Shown here piece by piece: positions 34,540 through 43,846 of a stretch of 64,000 nucleotides of DNA. A model generated the notes under the pieces. The model searched no databases. It was not told the origin of the DNA and saw only the letters and a program-made list of their open reading frames with translations. Numbering within the stretch: the stretch's first letter is position 1; every line of letters starts with the position of its first letter. Made by a program: the position numbers and the translations under genes. The DNA comes from Thermoproteota archaeon (GTDB lineage: Archaea; Thermoproteota; Methanomethylicia; Methanomethylicales; Methanomethylicaceae): NCBI GenBank assembly GCA_020832905.1, contig JAJHRG010000001.1:1-64000 (forward strand). The letters are read 5' to 3'.

Positions 34540-35779
34540 CTGAATTTGGTAGCTCACCTAGTACTTTAGAAGCAGCTTCTCTTACTTTTTCTCTATATTG
34601 TTGATAAGTATAAACTCTAACTATATTAAGAAAACCTCTTAGTACATCAATAGTTTTTGATGCTTGTGTTGCTTTTATTATTTTTTTCTTATCTTCTCTA
34701 ACATCAATAATAGGTATATCCATAGGATCAAAATCTAAAGAATGTCTATATGGTATTGAAGGAAGAGAAGGAGTATCAATAAATACATCTTCTTCGCTAA
34801 TTCCTGCAATTCTAGCTATTTCTTCTTCAACTCTTTTTCTTACACTTTCTAAATTTAATAAATTAACAATAGCTCTATCTTCAATTTTTAATTCACATTC
34901 ATAAGCACATTTAGGAAGTTGTCTTCTCTCAATAGCTTTAATTAAATCTCTTGATTTTTCACAATGTTTTAATAAATACCATACACTATAATCATCCATT
35001 TCTATGTATTCTTCTGGAGTACTAAATTTACAAATATTAAGTTCTTCATCAGCTCTCTCTAAAGCTTTAACCAATAGAATTTGAGCTGCTCTTGCAGTCT
35101 TATGGTAGTATATAGCTTTAAATGATTCCAATCTAGCAATTAGAAATGCTTCTAATGTTGGAAGAGCTGAAATATCTAATACTAAATTATCATCAATAAT
35201 ATTCATAGTATATACAAGTCTATGAATATCTACTTTTCCATATTCTGCTCCTGTATGATGTGTATCTCTAACTATGAAATCCATTTTATCAACATCAATT
35301 GCACTACTTAATATTTGATTGAAAAATGGTTTGTATTTCTTTGATCTACCAATAGCTAAATCTGCAATATCATTCGAAGAAAAGCCATTTGCTTCAAGTA
35401 TATCTCTTATTTCTGTTCCTTTAATTATCCAAGGTGTAAGATCTTCATGAGTTTTATTTAATTTCTTTATCAATATACTTTCAAATGTATGAGAAAAAGG
35501 ACCATGACCAAGATCATGAAAAAGTGCAGCAAGTCTTACTATTTGTGTATCTTCATCACTCATCTCAAGAGCCTTACATAAAATTCCTGCTAAATGCATT
35601 GTACCAATAGAATGTTCAAATCTAGTATGATTTGCACCTGGATATACAAGATCTGCAAAAACAAGTTGTTTTATTCTTCTTAATCTCTGAAGAGGTAAAG
35701 TATCAATAACATCCTTTTCTATTTTCGATATGTGAACATAACCATGAACTGGATCTTTTATCATTCCCCATGGCTTCAT
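34523..35779 (-). CDS. HD-domain phosphohydrolase (dGTPase/SAMHD1-like)
   Basis: A 418-residue protein with metal-binding HD motifs HTRFEHSIGTMHLAG (His at about 53 and 57) and LAALFHDLGHGPFSHTFE (HD at about 88-89), followed by SAIDVDKMDFIVRD. The N-terminal DPVHGYVHI is typical of SAMHD1/dGTPase-like proteins that hydrolyse dNTPs. The neighbouring tmk also serves dNTP metabolism, though in the opposite direction. Its start overlaps the phosphomevalonate dehydratase small-subunit gene by 77 bases, unusually long. A shorter start at 35764 (MIKDPVHG) reduces but does not remove the overlap. Confidence 0.88.
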   Translation of the reverse strand: MKPWGMIKDPVHGYVHISKIEKDVIDTLPLQRLRRIKQLVFADLVYPGANHTRFEHSIGTMHLAGILCKALEMSDEDTQIVRLAALFHDLGHGPFSHTFESILIKKLNKTHEDLTPWIIKGTEIRDILEANGFSSNDIADLAIGRSKKYKPFFNQILSSAIDVDKMDFIVRDTHHTGAEYGKVDIHRLVYTMNIIDDNLVLDISALPTLEAFLIARLESFKAIYYHKTARAAQILLVKALERADEELNICKFSTPEEYIEMDDYSVWYLLKHCEKSRDLIKAIERRQLPKCAYECELKIEDRAIVNLLNLESVRKRVEEEIARIAGISEEDVFIDTPSLPSIPYRHSLDFDPMDIPIIDVREDKKKIIKATQASKTIDVLRGFLNIVRVYTYQQYREKVREAASKVLGELPNSAKISY

Positions 35780-36188
35780 TTTTTATTATCCTCCTTACAA
35801 TTCCATTAATACCATCTACAATTAAGTAATCTCCATTTTTAATATTAGAAATAGGATCTACTTCAAGTTTATCTACTAGTGGTATTTCAGCAATAATACA
35901 TCCAATTGCAATAATAGGTTCACTCTCCTTGTTTATTATTGCACTTGGATGTTTTTTATTCTTTTTTAATTGATATATTATATATGATCCAACAGTACTT
36001 CCCTTTCCTTTTGGAAAAATGAAAACTTTTCCTACTATACTTTCTCCATATAAATCATGATTTTTATCTATAATTATTCCTGTTTTTGGATCTACACCAC
36101 CAAAAAAAGAAAATGGCTTTTTTGATACAATTGCTTCTCCTTCTCCTATAAACTTTGAAATTCCTCTTCCCTTATAAATAAATTCCAT
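35703..36188 (-). CDS. phosphomevalonate dehydratase small subunit (DUF126, AcnX type)
   Basis: A 161-residue protein of the swivelling-domain family that partners with the AcnX large subunit. GRGISKFIGEGEAIVSKKP, FFGGVDPKTGIIID, KGKGSTVGSYIIYQL and DYLIVDGINGIV are family features. Together the subunits dehydrate mevalonate-5-phosphate to trans-anhydromevalonate-5-phosphate in the archaeal mevalonate pathway. It is 9 bp after the large subunit. About 25 C-terminal residues beyond the usual end of the family overlap the start of the HD-domain gene and look unstructured. Confidence 0.9.
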   Translation of the reverse strand: MEFIYKGRGISKFIGEGEAIVSKKPFSFFGGVDPKTGIIIDKNHDLYGESIVGKVFIFPKGKGSTVGSYIIYQLKKNKKHPSAIINKESEPIIAIGCIIAEIPLVDKLEVDPISNIKNGDYLIVDGINGIVRRIIKNEAMGNDKRSSSWLCSHIENRKGCY

Positions 36189-36197
36189 ATTTTCACC

Positions 36198-37373
36198 TTA
36201 TTCAAAAAATTTACTAAATACATCTGAAAGCTCAATTAAAGAAGCTTTTAATCCTGATATAGATGCTACATAATTTACTGCTTTACAAGAATTTGATGCC
36301 ATATGTTTATATCCAGATAATTTTATGGGGTAAACAACCATACATGTATCTTTAAATACTTTACATCCAGCATTTTCTAGTATTTTTACATGTTTGTAAG
36401 CTCTTAAGAATACTCCCTTAGAAGTCCAAATCCATAATCCATAATTTTTCTTTAACTTTTTCTTCTTTACAGCTTTTGCTAGATAAAGTATTTCATTATA
36501 ACTACAATGAGGACATCCTATACATATTAAATCTGGCTCACCATTCATAGAAAGCATTTCTCTAGATATTTCTAATTCCTTCTTATCAATAGTTAATTTT
36601 TCAAGTTTATCTTTTATTTTTCCCTTAAAATGGAACATAGAAATATTTCCTGAAGTGGCTAAAGCAGCTGATAATGCTTTTAACTTATCTACATCATAAT
36701 TCTTAAGACCATAAATATAGGGAATTGATGATGGAATTAATCTTCCTATAGTATATCCTAATAAACTAAAATCAAGATTTGTTTTTAAATTAGTTTCAAT
36801 TTTTACAAGAAAATTAGGAAGTCTATTTTCATCTTTATGAAGACCATAATAAGGTGTTTTTCCAATAATAGCAGAGGCTAATGCAGAAGGTCCTCCTTCT
36901 CTATTTGTTTTAGCATTTAATACTGAATTTGCAAAGACAACTGCTGAAGATTCTGACCATGCAATATGAGAACCTGATCTTGGTATATTTCCTACAAAAT
37001 AAGGAGTACATGTGCATGTAATTTCTACACCCATTTTCTCAAAAGCTTTAATTATCCTCATTTGCTTTTCATAATATTCTTGATCTATTCCCATTTCTCT
37101 CCATCTATCAAGATCCATTCCACATGGATTTAAAGTAGATTTCACTACTACTTTTGCATTTAAATTAGAAAATTCTTCTAAAAATTCTAAACCAGCATCT
37201 CCAATATTATAATATGAAACACCTGAAATTTGAGCACTCTCTATATTAATTAAGTATTCAGCTTCAAAAATATCTCCAATAGCTACTAAAATTTGTATTG
37301 CTTTTTGAATTGCTAAACCATATTCACCATCTAACATTTTTTCTTCTTCTTTAGTTAAGTACATTATTTTCAC
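36198..37373 (-). CDS. phosphomevalonate dehydratase large subunit (AcnX type)
   Basis: A 391-residue aconitase-X catalytic subunit: TKEEEKMLDGEYGLAIQKAI at the start, then STLNPCGMD, CTPYFVGNIPRSGSHIAWSESSA and CIGCPHCSYNEIL, which include cysteines suited to hold the catalytic iron-sulfur cluster. In archaea with the modified mevalonate pathway (established in Aeropyrum) it acts on phosphomevalonate. The start overlaps the UbiD-type decarboxylase by 23 bases. The trio decarboxylase - large - small subunit forms one operon, a clear functional cluster. Confidence 0.93.
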   Translation of the reverse strand: MKIMYLTKEEEKMLDGEYGLAIQKAIQILVAIGDIFEAEYLINIESAQISGVSYYNIGDAGLEFLEEFSNLNAKVVVKSTLNPCGMDLDRWREMGIDQEYYEKQMRIIKAFEKMGVEITCTCTPYFVGNIPRSGSHIAWSESSAVVFANSVLNAKTNREGGPSALASAIIGKTPYYGLHKDENRLPNFLVKIETNLKTNLDFSLLGYTIGRLIPSSIPYIYGLKNYDVDKLKALSAALATSGNISMFHFKGKIKDKLEKLTIDKKELEISREMLSMNGEPDLICIGCPHCSYNEILYLAKAVKKKKLKKNYGLWIWTSKGVFLRAYKHVKILENAGCKVFKDTCMVVYPIKLSGYKHMASNSCKAVNYVASISGLKASLIELSDVFSKFFE

Positions 37374-38655
37374 CAGGGATTTTTGCTTTTAGAAATTTTT
37401 CTCTTGGCTTATCCCATGGAATTGTAGCATCAATTCCAACTTTACATGTTGTCATTTTTTCCATATCTGATGAAGGATCTAGAGAAGATCCTCTTGCTTT
37501 CTTAATTATAATAAGATCTTCATCACCTTGAAATCTTGTAGCAATTGCCCATTCAACTTCTAGCATATTATCTATATCAATATCATCATCTACAACAATT
37601 ACATGCTTAAGACTTGGATGTGCACCAAAAGCAGCAAGTATAGCATTTTTACCATCACCTTCTGCTTGTTTCTTTATTGAAATAACTGCATGGAACCAAC
37701 AACAACCTCCCATAGTAAGACGAACTCCCTTAACTTCAGGTATAATTTTTGATATGGAATCATATATCTTGGCTTCTTTAGGAAGTCCCATTAGTAGTTT
37801 ATGCTCATATCCTCCAGGAAGAATTGCATGATAAAATGCATTTTTTCTCATTACTACTTTATTAATCTCAATAACAGGTTGTTTTCTTACTATATCATAA
37901 CAACCAGTAAGATCTACAAAAGGACCTTCATCTACTAATTCATCTTTTTTAATAACACCTTCAATAATAATTTCAGAATCAATAGGAACTTCAACATTAA
38001 CAGTTTCACACTTAGTTAATCTCAATTTTCCATTTAGAAGAGAATTTGCTATCCATAATTCATCAATTCCATATTTTGGGCTTGTATTAACTCCTAAAAG
38101 TACTGCTGGATGTAAGCCTATAGCTATGGCTATTTCTAAGTCTTTTCCTAATTCTTTTGCTTCTTGATACATAGAATATAAGTGTCTTGGAACAATTCTT
38201 ATTGCCATTCTTTTTTTATCTAATACTAATAAACGATGTATTGAAGAATTTTGAAAATTTTTTATTGGATGTTTTGCTATAACAACACCTGATGTTATAT
38301 ATGGACCAGGATCTTTTTCATAATATGTTAATACTGGTAAACAGCTAATATCATTTTTTTCAATATCAAAATTAAATTTTTCAACTTTTGGTTTAATTGG
38401 ATTATTAATTGCATTTATTATTTTTTCATAGTAATTATTCTTATTTGCATTAATACTTCTTAGAAGTCTTTCTCTTGTTCCACAAACTCCAGTAATTATA
38501 CGAATACCACTAGTATTATCTTTAATATTATTAAAAATAAGAATTGGCCCACCATCATATTTTTTCATAATTAATGGAATTTCATATTTAGTAGAAAAAG
38601 ATTCATTAAATTCTATTATGTCTTTTTCTTCTTTAAGAAAATCTCTTAAACTCAA
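37351..38655 (-). CDS. UbiD-family decarboxylase, anhydromevalonate phosphate decarboxylase
   Basis: A 434-residue prenylated-FMN-dependent decarboxylase. Visible are MAIRIVPRHLY with the conserved Arg, GLHPAVLLG, and EGPFVDLTGCYD, carrying the acidic residues of the active site. Because it overlaps the phosphomevalonate dehydratase genes, the substrate is probably trans-anhydromevalonate-5-phosphate, giving isopentenyl phosphate. This replaces the phosphomevalonate kinase and diphosphomevalonate decarboxylase of eukaryotes. The UbiX flavin prenyltransferase needed for its cofactor is not in the window. AATTAAAC and AATTTAA-like promoter sequence lies in the 88-bp gap to the divergent RadB-like gene. 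Confidence 0.92.
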   Translation of the reverse strand: MSLRDFLKEEKDIIEFNESFSTKYEIPLIMKKYDGGPILIFNNIKDNTSGIRIITGVCGTRERLLRSINANKNNYYEKIINAINNPIKPKVEKFNFDIEKNDISCLPVLTYYEKDPGPYITSGVVIAKHPIKNFQNSSIHRLLVLDKKRMAIRIVPRHLYSMYQEAKELGKDLEIAIAIGLHPAVLLGVNTSPKYGIDELWIANSLLNGKLRLTKCETVNVEVPIDSEIIIEGVIKKDELVDEGPFVDLTGCYDIVRKQPVIEINKVVMRKNAFYHAILPGGYEHKLLMGLPKEAKIYDSISKIIPEVKGVRLTMGGCCWFHAVISIKKQAEGDGKNAILAAFGAHPSLKHVIVVDDDIDIDNMLEVEWAIATRFQGDEDLIIIKKARGSSLDPSSDMEKMTTCKVGIDATIPWDKPREKFLKAKIPGENNVLN

Positions 38656-38743
38656 GAATTAAACCTCCATGATATTTATTAATACTTTTATATTAACTTT
38701 TATTTTCTGATAATAAAAACTATTTTATTATGAGGAGAGATAA

Positions 38744-39415
38744 TTGTATGAAAAATTAAGTACTGGTTGTAGAAGTATAGATAATATAATTGATGGAGGA
38801 ATTTCGCCAGGAGAATTACTACTTATATATGGAGTAAGAGGAAGTGGTAGAACTACACTTGCTTTTCAAATAATAATAAATAATACACTACAAGGAAGAA
38901 AATCATTATTAATTTTTACTGGTGGAAGTGCATCTCTTATGAGATTAAAGATTTTAGCAAAAGATAAATGGTCAGAAATAAGTGAAAATATATTAGTAGT
39001 TAATATTAATGATTTTAAAGAGCAAGATGATTTAATAGATAATTTAGAACTTATTCTTCCTGAAAATTTAAACTTAATAGTTTTTGATTCAATAACATCA
39101 TTTTATCGATTAGCATTAAAAGGAAAAGAAAATGAAGATATAGCATTAAATAAACAATTAAATAGAGAATTAGCAATATTAAAGTATACTTCAATAAAAA
39201 GAGGATTATATGTAGTATTAACAAGTGATATTACTATTCGTCCTGGAGAGATTACTCCAATACCAATTGCATCTCAAATACTTACATATTGGTGTGATAA
39301 AATAATTAGATTAGATAGATTACAAGAGAATATAAGAAGAGTAGTATTAATAAAGCCTCAATTAGATATAAGTTGTTTAGTAAGAATAAGTGAAAATGGA
39401 ATAGAAGATATATGA
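38744..39415 (+). CDS. RadB/KaiC-like RecA-family ATPase
   Basis: A 223-residue RecA-fold core protein: TGCRSIDNIIDGGISPGELLLIYG, Walker A GVRGSGRTT, and Walker B LNLIVFDSIT. It resembles archaeal RadB, a recombinase paralogue without the N-terminal DNA-binding domain. The Walker A lysine is replaced by Arg (GRTT rather than GKTT), which may weaken ATP hydrolysis. The start is TTG at 38744 behind GAGGAGA. It overlaps carS by 4 bases, but the pair has no evident shared task. Confidence 0.82.
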   Translation: MYEKLSTGCRSIDNIIDGGISPGELLLIYGVRGSGRTTLAFQIIINNTLQGRKSLLIFTGGSASLMRLKILAKDKWSEISENILVVNINDFKEQDDLIDNLELILPENLNLIVFDSITSFYRLALKGKENEDIALNKQLNRELAILKYTSIKRGLYVVLTSDITIRPGEITPIPIASQILTYWCDKIIRLDRLQENIRRVVLIKPQLDISCLVRISENGIEDI

Positions 39416-39894
39416 TAGATATTTATCAATTATTAGTAAATTCACTTAATCTAATATTACCAGCATATATTGCAAATGCTACACCAGTAATATTTAAAGG
39501 AAAGAAACCAATAGACTTTGGAAAAAATTTTATAGATGGAAAAAGAATATTTGGAGATGGAAAAACTTTTGAAGGTTTTTTATCAGGATTATTCTTTGGA
39601 ACATTAACTGGAATCATAATGGGTTTTCCTTTTAGAGGTTTTATACTATCATTTGGAGCTTTAGTTGGAGATCTTATAGGAGCTTTTATAAAAAGAAGAC
39701 TTGGAATTCCAAGAGGAAGACCTGCACCATTATTAGATCAATTAGATTTTGTATTTGGTGCATTATTATTATCATCAATATTCTATCCAATAGAATTAGA
39801 AATAGCATTATTTATTATAATAATAACACCTCCAATACATTTGATATCAAATATATTTGCTTATTTATTAAAATTAAAGGATTATCCTTTTTAA
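39412..39894 (+). CDS. carS: CDP-archaeol synthase
   Basis: A 160-residue membrane protein of the DUF46/CarS family with about four transmembrane segments. NATPVIFKGKKPIDFGKNF, GDGKTFEGFLSG, GDLIGAFIKRRLGIPRGRPAP and LLDQLDFVFGAL are the conserved loops, the last carrying the metal-binding Asp. It activates digeranylgeranylglyceryl phosphate with CTP, the step after DGGGP synthase encoded at 5647-6507. The start ATG overlaps the end of the RadB-like gene by 4 bases. The 3' end overlaps the convergent membrane protein gene by 4 bases. Confidence 0.93.
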   Translation: MIDIYQLLVNSLNLILPAYIANATPVIFKGKKPIDFGKNFIDGKRIFGDGKTFEGFLSGLFFGTLTGIIMGFPFRGFILSFGALVGDLIGAFIKRRLGIPRGRPAPLLDQLDFVFGALLLSSIFYPIELEIALFIIIITPPIHLISNIFAYLLKLKDYPF

Positions 39895-40223
39895 TATTTA
39901 AGCCATAATAAAACCTCCATTAGTATTAAAGATGTTATTAATAGTGTTATACCAACTATGAATCTTATTTTAGCAGTAGAAATATCAAAAGTTTTTCTCA
40001 TTGATTTTTCTAAGAATATTAATCCAATAACACCTGTAATTAATAATATAGCTGATGTAAAAAACTCTAAAAGACTTTGTGCAGTTAGTGATTTATATAT
40101 ACCCATAGTACTTGGTTTATTTAATATAGTATAAATTCCACCACTTAATAGAAAAATCATTGATATTAAAGCTATTATTGCTAATATACTTTTAGAAAAT
40201 ATCTTATCAATATTTTTTAACAT
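39891..40223 (-). CDS. small three-helix membrane protein, unknown
   Basis: A 110-residue protein not recognised. Three hydrophobic segments are visible (about residues 13-33, 50-70 and 86-106) with a short basic loop KSMRKTFDISTAKIR between the second and third. The N-terminus MLKNIDKIFSKS is basic and suggests a cytosolic amino end. No domain or partner is evident; it is convergent with carS and divergent from coaBC, with a 134-bp shared upstream region. Confidence 0.6.
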   Translation of the reverse strand: MLKNIDKIFSKSILAIIALISMIFLLSGGIYTILNKPSTMGIYKSLTAQSLLEFFTSAILLITGVIGLIFLEKSMRKTFDISTAKIRFIVGITLLITSLILMEVLLWLKY

Positions 40224-40357
40224 AAATTTAATAAAATTAGGAAAATTATTTATTTCTTTAATACATAAAATACGTTTTCTATGTATATGTCAATAAGAAA
40301 TATATAATATATTGTTTAATAACGTAAAATACATAAATATAAGAAAGAAAATGTATT

Positions 40358-41590
40358 ATGACTATGATACATCCATCAAAAGATATAATGTTTAAGAAAA
40401 GTAGAAGATTAGAAGGTAAAAAAATTGCTCTTTGTTTATGTGGAAGTGTAGGTGTAATTAAATCACCTGAACTTGCTCGTGAACTAATGAGAAATGGTGC
40501 TGAAGTTTTTACTGTTATGTCACCTTCTTCTCAAAAATTAATATCACCTACCATTATGGAATGGGCAACAGGAAACCCTGTTGTTACAAAATTAACTGGA
40601 AAAGTAGAACATATATTATTAGGAAAAAATGTAGATCTTGTATTAGTTGCTCCAGCAACTTCAAATACTATTGGTAAAATAGTTTCAGGAATTGATGATA
40701 CTCCTGTAACATCATTAGTAATTTCAGCTATAGGCTATGGAGTACCAGTTATTATTGTTCCTGTTATGCATGCTAGTATGTATAACAACCCAGTAGTACA
40801 AGAAAATATTAAAAAATTAAATTCTATGGGAGTAAAAATTATTGAGCCACAAATTACTGAAGATAAAGCAAAATTCCCTGATATTGAATTAATTGTTGAA
40901 GAAGTTATTTATACTTTTACAAAAAAAGATCTTAAAGGAGTATCAGTATTAGTAACAGCAGGACCAACTAGATCATATATAGATTCTATAAGATATATTA
41001 CAAATGGAAGTTCTGGAAAAATGGGATATGCTTTTGCAAAAGAAGCATATTTAAGAGGAGCACATGTTACCTTAATTTCTGGTCCTACAAATATTCCTCA
41101 ACCAAGGAATATTAAAGTAATAAATATTGAAACAACTGAAGAAATGTTAAAAACTATTGAAGAACTTCTTTCTAAAGATAAATATGATTTATTTATAATG
41201 GCAGCAGCACCACTAGACTTTAAAGTAGAGAATAAGTATGAAGGAAAAATTTCAAGTAATAATAAATTTAGTATTCAATTATCACCTTTACCAAAAATAA
41301 TAAATATTGTAAAGGAAAAATCAAAAAATACTTTTGTAATTGGATTTAAAGCAGAATATGGATTATCAAAAGAAGAACTTATTTCTAAAGCTATAGAGAA
41401 GCTTAAAGAATCTCAAGCAGATCTTATAGTTGCAAATAGTTTATCTAATCCACTAACTGGTTTTAATTCAGATTATAATGAAGTTTATGTAGTCAATAAG
41501 AAGGGTGATGTAATACATATTCCACTTTCTTCAAAGCAAGAAATTGCAAATAAAATATTAGATATTTATTTAGAGGCTAGGAGAAGATGA
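40358..41590 (+). CDS. coaBC: CoaBC: phosphopantothenoylcysteine synthetase/decarboxylase
   Basis: A 410-residue bifunctional enzyme. The N-terminal flavoprotein (CoaC) half has ALCLCGSVGVIKSPELAREL, APATSNTIGKIVSGI and PVIIVPVMHASMYNNP; the C-terminal CoaB half has VLVTAGPTRSYIDSIRYITNGSSGKMG and DLIVANSLSNP. It adds cysteine to phosphopantothenate using CTP and then decarboxylates. A TATA-like ACATAAATATA (about 40330-40341) sits at leaderless distance from the ATG. It begins the CoA operon, and its stop overlaps the pantoate kinase start by 4 bases. Confidence 0.95.
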   Translation: MTMIHPSKDIMFKKSRRLEGKKIALCLCGSVGVIKSPELARELMRNGAEVFTVMSPSSQKLISPTIMEWATGNPVVTKLTGKVEHILLGKNVDLVLVAPATSNTIGKIVSGIDDTPVTSLVISAIGYGVPVIIVPVMHASMYNNPVVQENIKKLNSMGVKIIEPQITEDKAKFPDIELIVEEVIYTFTKKDLKGVSVLVTAGPTRSYIDSIRYITNGSSGKMGYAFAKEAYLRGAHVTLISGPTNIPQPRNIKVINIETTEEMLKTIEELLSKDKYDLFIMAAAPLDFKVENKYEGKISSNNKFSIQLSPLPKIINIVKEKSKNTFVIGFKAEYGLSKEELISKAIEKLKESQADLIVANSLSNPLTGFNSDYNEVYVVNKKGDVIHIPLSSKQEIANKILDIYLEARRR

Positions 41591-42477
41591 TTGGAGAGTC
41601 CTATGTACCAGCTCATATAACTGGATTTTTTAGAGTTCATTTATTCAAAGATTACTTAACTACAGGTTCTACAGGTGCAGGAATATGTTTAGAAGCAGGA
41701 GTTACAACTTATGTAAATATTAGTAAAAGTAATAAAATGAAAATAAAATTTTTATGGAATGATAAAGAAGTAAATAATGATGTCATATATCCAATACTAG
41801 GTTTTTTAGTAAAAAGTCCTATTGAAATTACTATTAGGCAAAAATCATTATTACCTATAGGCTATGGTTATGGTATAAGTGGAGCATCTACATTAGGTCT
41901 TATCTTAGCAATTAATAAAGCATTAGGATTTCCTATTAAAAAAGAAGAAGCTTATAATATTGCACATATTTTAGAGGTAAGAAGAAGAACAGGATTAGGA
42001 GATGTAGCTGCACAAGTAGTAGGAGGATTTGAATTTAGAAAAAAACCAGGAGCTCCTACTTTTGGAGAAGTTATAAGACTACCTGATCCTAATGGATGGA
42101 TAGTAGTAACAACACCAGTTAAGATTTTAAAAACAAGTAAGATAATTAATCATAAAATTAATGAAATAAATGAGTTTGGATTAATTTGTGAAAAGGAGTT
42201 TTTAAAAAAACCAACAATAGAAAATTTTATGAAAATTTCTAGAAGATTTTGGGAAAATTTAGGATTAATTGATAATAAGATGAAGAGTATTATTAAGATT
42301 TATGAAGATCTTGGATTTCCTTACATTTCAGTAAAAAAAGGAGCTGTTTATGGAATTATAGATGAAGATCAGTGTAAAAAAGTATTTCAATTAAAAGATT
42401 TAGAAAATCCAGTTTTAATCAATAGAAATGAAGTAATTTTTATAATATCTAAATTATCAAGAAGAGGTGCATATTAG
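41587..42477 (+). CDS. pantoate kinase (GHMP family)
   Basis: A 296-residue GHMP kinase of the archaeal pantoate kinase type. [33 protein letters not shown] (the glycine-rich ATP loop, about residues 93-114) and [20 protein letters not shown] are characteristic. With the next gene it replaces bacterial pantothenate synthetase and kinase: pantoate is phosphorylated first, then joined to beta-alanine. The coupled order coaBC - pantoate kinase - phosphopantothenate synthetase supports the call strongly. Overlaps of 4 bases before and 1 base after indicate one transcript. Confidence 0.94.
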   Translation: MIGESYVPAHITGFFRVHLFKDYLTTGSTGAGICLEAGVTTYVNISKSNKMKIKFLWNDKEVNNDVIYPILGFLVKSPIEITIRQKSLLPIGYGYGISGASTLGLILAINKALGFPIKKEEAYNIAHILEVRRRTGLGDVAAQVVGGFEFRKKPGAPTFGEVIRLPDPNGWIVVTTPVKILKTSKIINHKINEINEFGLICEKEFLKKPTIENFMKISRRFWENLGLIDNKMKSIIKIYEDLGFPYISVKKGAVYGIIDEDQCKKVFQLKDLENPVLINRNEVIFIISKLSRRGAY

Positions 42478-43253
42478 TGAGCTATTATTTTAAAATTCCA
42501 AAAAATCATCCAAGAGCAGAATCATTAAAAATAAGAATTAAACTAATAAAAGCTGAAAGAAGAAATATTGTAGCAAAAGCAGGATTAATTGCTCATGGAA
42601 GAGGAGAAGCATTTGATTATTTAATAGGAGAAAAAACAATACCACCTGCATTATCTGCAACAAAAGCAGCTATTGCTGCTATGTTACTAGCAAATAAACC
42701 TGTTATATCTGTAAATGGAAATACAGCAGCATTAGTCCCAAAGGAAATAGTTAAACTTTCAAAATTACTTAATGCTCCACTAGAAATTAATTTATTCTTC
42801 AGAACAAGAAAAAGAGAAGAAGCTATTAAGAAATGGCTTTTAAAACATGGAGCAAATGAAGTTCTTGGTGTAGGTGAAAATGCTAGTATGATAATACCAG
42901 AATTATTTAGTGAAAGAAGAAGAGTTGATCCAAGAGGAATATACTCAGCAGATGTAGTATTAGTACCTTTAGAAGATGGAGATAGAACCTTAGCATTAAA
43001 GAAGATGGGAAAGTTTGTAATTGCTATTGATCTTAATCCATTATCAAGAACTGCTCAAACAGCAGATATAACAATTGTTGATAATATAGTAAGAGTAATT
43101 CCAAATATGATAAAACTTACAAAAAAAATGAAAAAACTTCCTAGAGAGAAATTAAAGGAAATTGTTATTAATTTTAACAATAAAAAGAATCTTTCTTCTG
43201 TACTTTCATACATAATGAATAGATTAAGAGGTATGATAAATGAGAATAAATAA
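42477..43253 (+). CDS. 4-phosphopantoate-beta-alanine ligase (phosphopantothenate synthetase)
   Basis: A 258-residue archaeal enzyme (formerly DUF137). [40 protein letters not shown] and [10 protein letters not shown] are conserved features, with [23 protein letters not shown] following. It ligates phosphopantoate and beta-alanine with ATP. The start is GTG at 42477, overlapping the pantoate kinase stop. A 14-base overlap with the ECF S component gene follows. Confidence 0.94.
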   Translation: MSYYFKIPKNHPRAESLKIRIKLIKAERRNIVAKAGLIAHGRGEAFDYLIGEKTIPPALSATKAAIAAMLLANKPVISVNGNTAALVPKEIVKLSKLLNAPLEINLFFRTRKREEAIKKWLLKHGANEVLGVGENASMIIPELFSERRRVDPRGIYSADVVLVPLEDGDRTLALKKMGKFVIAIDLNPLSRTAQTADITIVDNIVRVIPNMIKLTKKMKKLPREKLKEIVINFNNKKNLSSVLSYIMNRLRGMINENK

Positions 43254-43806
43254 AAACATACCTTATATAGCTATATTTGGAGCATTATCAATAATAATGA
43301 GTGCAATAAGAGTTTCCTTTCCATTAGGTAATCCTAATTTAGGATCAACACCTGTTTCCATATCAGCTACTATTCTTAATGCTTATTCTGCTTTTATTAT
43401 TGGAATAATTAAAGGAATAGGTGTATCATTATGGACTGGACAAGTATTATTAGAAATGTCTGCAGGAATAGGTGATGGAATTATGGGAGCTTTTACTAGT
43501 TTTCTAAGTAAAAGATTAGGACCTATAATTGCAGTTATCATAGGGCAATTTTCTCGCTATATATTCACATCAGGAATGATAGCTTTAGTATTAGGAATTA
43601 CTTCAGTAATCTCTCCTGAAATTTCATATCCCTTAGTTGGAAAATTCTTACCTACAAGTACTTCATTAAATCTAATTAATGTAATATCTCTAATATGGAT
43701 TGCTATGATACCAGCAATTACTACATCTATTATAGTAAATACAATAATTTCTACTATTGTAGTAATTACATTAGTGAAAAGTAAAATCATAAAACAATTA
43801 ATATAA
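43240..43806 (+). CDS. ECF transporter S component-like membrane protein
   Basis: A 188-residue protein with about six membrane helices. The start [20 protein letters not shown], the loop [15 protein letters not shown], and [13 protein letters not shown] resemble substrate-binding S components of energy-coupling-factor vitamin transporters. It overlaps the CoA operon by 14 bases, so the cargo may be pantothenate or a precursor, though this is inference from position. No ECF ATPase or T component genes are in the window, as expected if they are shared by several S components elsewhere. Confidence 0.75.
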   Translation: MRINKNIPYIAIFGALSIIMSAIRVSFPLGNPNLGSTPVSISATILNAYSAFIIGIIKGIGVSLWTGQVLLEMSAGIGDGIMGAFTSFLSKRLGPIIAVIIGQFSRYIFTSGMIALVLGITSVISPEISYPLVGKFLPTSTSLNLINVISLIWIAMIPAITTSIIVNTIISTIVVITLVKSKIIKQLI

Positions 43807-43846
43807 GTTTTTATTATATTTGTTATATAATTTGGAGGAATAATTT

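Noticed and set aside
40224-40357. Possible operator with the related elements ATACATAAAATACG and ACGTAAAATACATA before coaBC
   Set aside because: The second overlaps the probable TATA/BRE sequence, and in such AT-rich DNA two weak matches are not enough to claim a regulator site.
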